The notes below the pieces were generated by a model. The model saw only the letters and a list, made by a program, of their open reading frames with translations, was not told the origin of the DNA and did not search any database. From contig MDVR01000006.1 in NCBI GenBank assembly GCA_001940725.1, positions 62,001 to 126,000 on the forward strand: a stretch of 64,000 bases of DNA, written 5' to 3'. The translations under genes and the position numbers were made by a program. The stretch comes from Candidatus Heimdallarchaeota archaeon LC_2. GTDB lineage: Archaea > Asgardarchaeota > Heimdallarchaeia > Heimdallarchaeales > Kariarchaeaceae. Positions 62,801 through 64,000 of this stretch are shown here, in pieces (position 1 is the stretch's first letter; each line of letters opens with the position of its first letter).

Positions 62801-64000
62801 TCAATTATGATTCGACTGGATATGTCCAGGTTTATTTACTTCAGGAAGAAAAAGAACCATCACAATGTTCGATAAAACACGTAACACAAAAATCCCGATT
62901 AACGCCAATTTTGCAGCCTGATCGAGATCATTCAAGTGATCTTTCAATTTACCAAGGAACCAACCACCAAAGAAAGAACCACCAAATGTAACTAAACCCC
63001 ATAAAATCTGATACGTTCCTTGATAAGTTCCAGCTCTATCACTTCCCGCAATTTCAATTATGTAAGTTTGCATTGCTGCAAAACCAAATCCAATACCTAT
63101 GCCACCAATGATTTGTGGAATAATTAATAATTCCCAGGAGGTAGTAAAAGCATAAAATAATGGTACAAGACTAAAGGGTAAAAATCCAATAATCAGACTC
63201 TTCCGAACCCCCATTTGATCAATGTAATCAGACAGGTAAAATGATGAATAAGCTTGTGAAATTGTTCCAACAATACCAAGTATCGCTACCTGTATTACGG
63301 TAGCTTGTGCAACATCAGATACTACGATTGGAAAATAGCTCCATGCCAAGCTCATCCAAACCCACCAAAATAATATCACAATTAAGAATCTTCTGAAAAT
63401 GGGGTCCCTTAAAGGATCAATAACTGTGAGCTTTTTCCCGTTTTTTTTACCTTTCTTTAAATCAATAAAATACAATGAAAGAATGACTACTAAGACAAAA
63501 TTTGCCGCAGATATCCACATAATAATTCGATATTGCGTAATTTCATTATCTGGAAGTCTTGGTATTAAAACTGTAAAAGTCAACAAAGCTAGGGTAACAT
63601 ACGCATAACCAATTCCACCAATCCTTCCTACAAAACCCCCACGTGGTCTACCCTCAGAATAATCAGCTAACGCTCCAGCCCATGCTGGAATAATCATTGA
63701 AAGTCCAATTGAATTAATAGCTACTGCAAAAATAACCTGTTCAGGTCCCGAAGCCATGGAAATTGCAATAGCACTTGCAAATGCAGTAAGCCCTCCAAGA
63801 AATAAAAATATTCTGCGACCATAATTATCGGTTTGATTTCCCCAGTATGGAGAGAATAATGAAGAAAACACGTTTTGGACTGATGTCAGCAGCCCCATTT
63901 GAGTTTCTGTTGCACCAAGTTTCCTATGATATATAGGTAAGAATTGGAATCTAAGGTTCTGAGCAAAACTAAGAAACATTTGAAATACATAAAACCATCT
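62801..64000 (-). CDS. MFS transporter (5' end outside window)
   Basis: Major facilitator protein with about eleven or twelve helices. The MFS motif A-like loop 'GNQTDNYGRRIFLFLGGL' lies between helices two and three, and a related loop 'DYIDQMGVRKSLIIG' in the second half. The ATG at 63979 is within helix one, and the frame stays open to the window edge (…RWFYVFQ before it), so the true start is beyond base 64000. Substrate unknown. Confidence 0.88.
   Translation of the reverse strand, partial: RWFYVFQMFLSFAQNLRFQFLPIYHRKLGATETQMGLLTSVQNVFSSLFSPYWGNQTDNYGRRIFLFLGGLTAFASAIAISMASGPEQVIFAVAINSIGLSMIIPAWAGALADYSEGRPRGGFVGRIGGIGYAYVTLALLTFTVLIPRLPDNEITQYRIIMWISAANFVLVVILSLYFIDLKKGKKNGKKLTVIDPLRDPIFRRFLIVILFWWVWMSLAWSYFPIVVSDVAQATVIQVAILGIVGTISQAYSSFYLSDYIDQMGVRKSLIIGFLPFSLVPLFYAFTTSWELLIIPQIIGGIGIGFGFAAMQTYIIEIAGSDRAGTYQGTYQILWGLVTFGGSFFGGWFLGKLKDHLNDLDQAAKLALIGIFVLRVLSNIVMVLFLPEVNKPGHIQSNHN

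Noticed and set aside
1..64000. tRNA or rRNA genes
   Set aside because: I looked in the gaps for T-loop-like GTTCGAA cores with matching stems and for long GC-rich conserved stretches, and found none.

Overview
The window reads as AT-rich archaeal DNA, most likely from an Asgard archaeon of the Heimdallarchaeia type. That placement is an inference from gene content. It rests on two Rab/Ras-like small GTPases, several longin/roadblock-like domains next to or fused to them, archaeal ether-lipid enzymes (a UbiA-family geranylgeranyl transferase and a geranylgeranyl reductase), coenzyme F420 synthesis (cofE), a divergent FtsZ/tubulin pair, and many surface proteins with an N-terminal signal and a C-terminal membrane anchor. 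I saw no rRNA, tRNA, CRISPR array or insertion sequence. Both window edges cut genes: a giant surface protein on the left and an MFS transporter on the right.

Layout. 1-6963: a giant Ig-repeat surface protein whose cytosolic tail looks like a longin/roadblock domain, followed by a small GTPase. 6974-8990: ABC exporter operon with a frameshifted permease. 9120-15490: cofE, a winged-helix/methyltransferase fusion divergent from an MMPL/RND transporter, an HTH/zinc-ribbon regulator and an anchored subtilase. 15541-25483: a beta-lactamase-fold hydrolase, then a complete oligopeptide ABC transporter (binding protein, two permeases, two ATPases) with a TPR/winged-helix regulator at its end. 25480-28008: P1 peptidase, RidA and a PlsY-like acyltransferase. 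28013-31949: a tight three-gene operon of two divergent FtsZ/tubulin-family GTPases around a seven-helix membrane protein. 32069-36160: pyruvate kinase with a damaged start, a TPR/beta-sandwich/coiled-coil protein and a MoaD-like protein ending in GGG. 36245-38677: a frameshifted SRPBCC gene and a tetR gene whose promoter and 5' part are present in three exact tandem copies of 516 bp. 38748-42210: a DNA glycosylase with a histone-H1-like tail, a hypothetical gene and geranylgeranyl reductase. 42211-42753: a hairpin-rich gene-free stretch. 42754-47130: thiolase, TauE-type permease, a membrane-bound winged-helix regulator paired with a surface protein, and a GIY-YIG nuclease. 47351-50991: a corrinoid methyltransfer operon that looks like a MetH split into separate proteins plus an MttB-type methyltransferase. 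51131-54637: two longin/roadblock-like proteins, UbiA and a GTPase with a C-terminal extension. 54654-58105: two tandem DUF3179 surface proteins and a membrane protein. 58384-64000: a 41-residue zinc-ribbon protein, a GH5 glycosidase resembling intracellular steryl-glucoside/glucosylceramide hydrolases, a decayed stretch, an AcuC-type deacetylase and an MFS transporter.

The main themes are small-GTPase signalling at the membrane, membrane remodelling and lipid synthesis, peptide uptake, and one-carbon transfer through corrinoid. The best candidates for an undescribed system are the paired FtsZ-like/membrane-protein operon and the Ig-repeat receptor plus GTPase. Three genes (ABC permease, pyk, SRPBCC) each become intact if one base is added to a homopolymer run, so part of the apparent gene breakage may come from sequencing or assembly.
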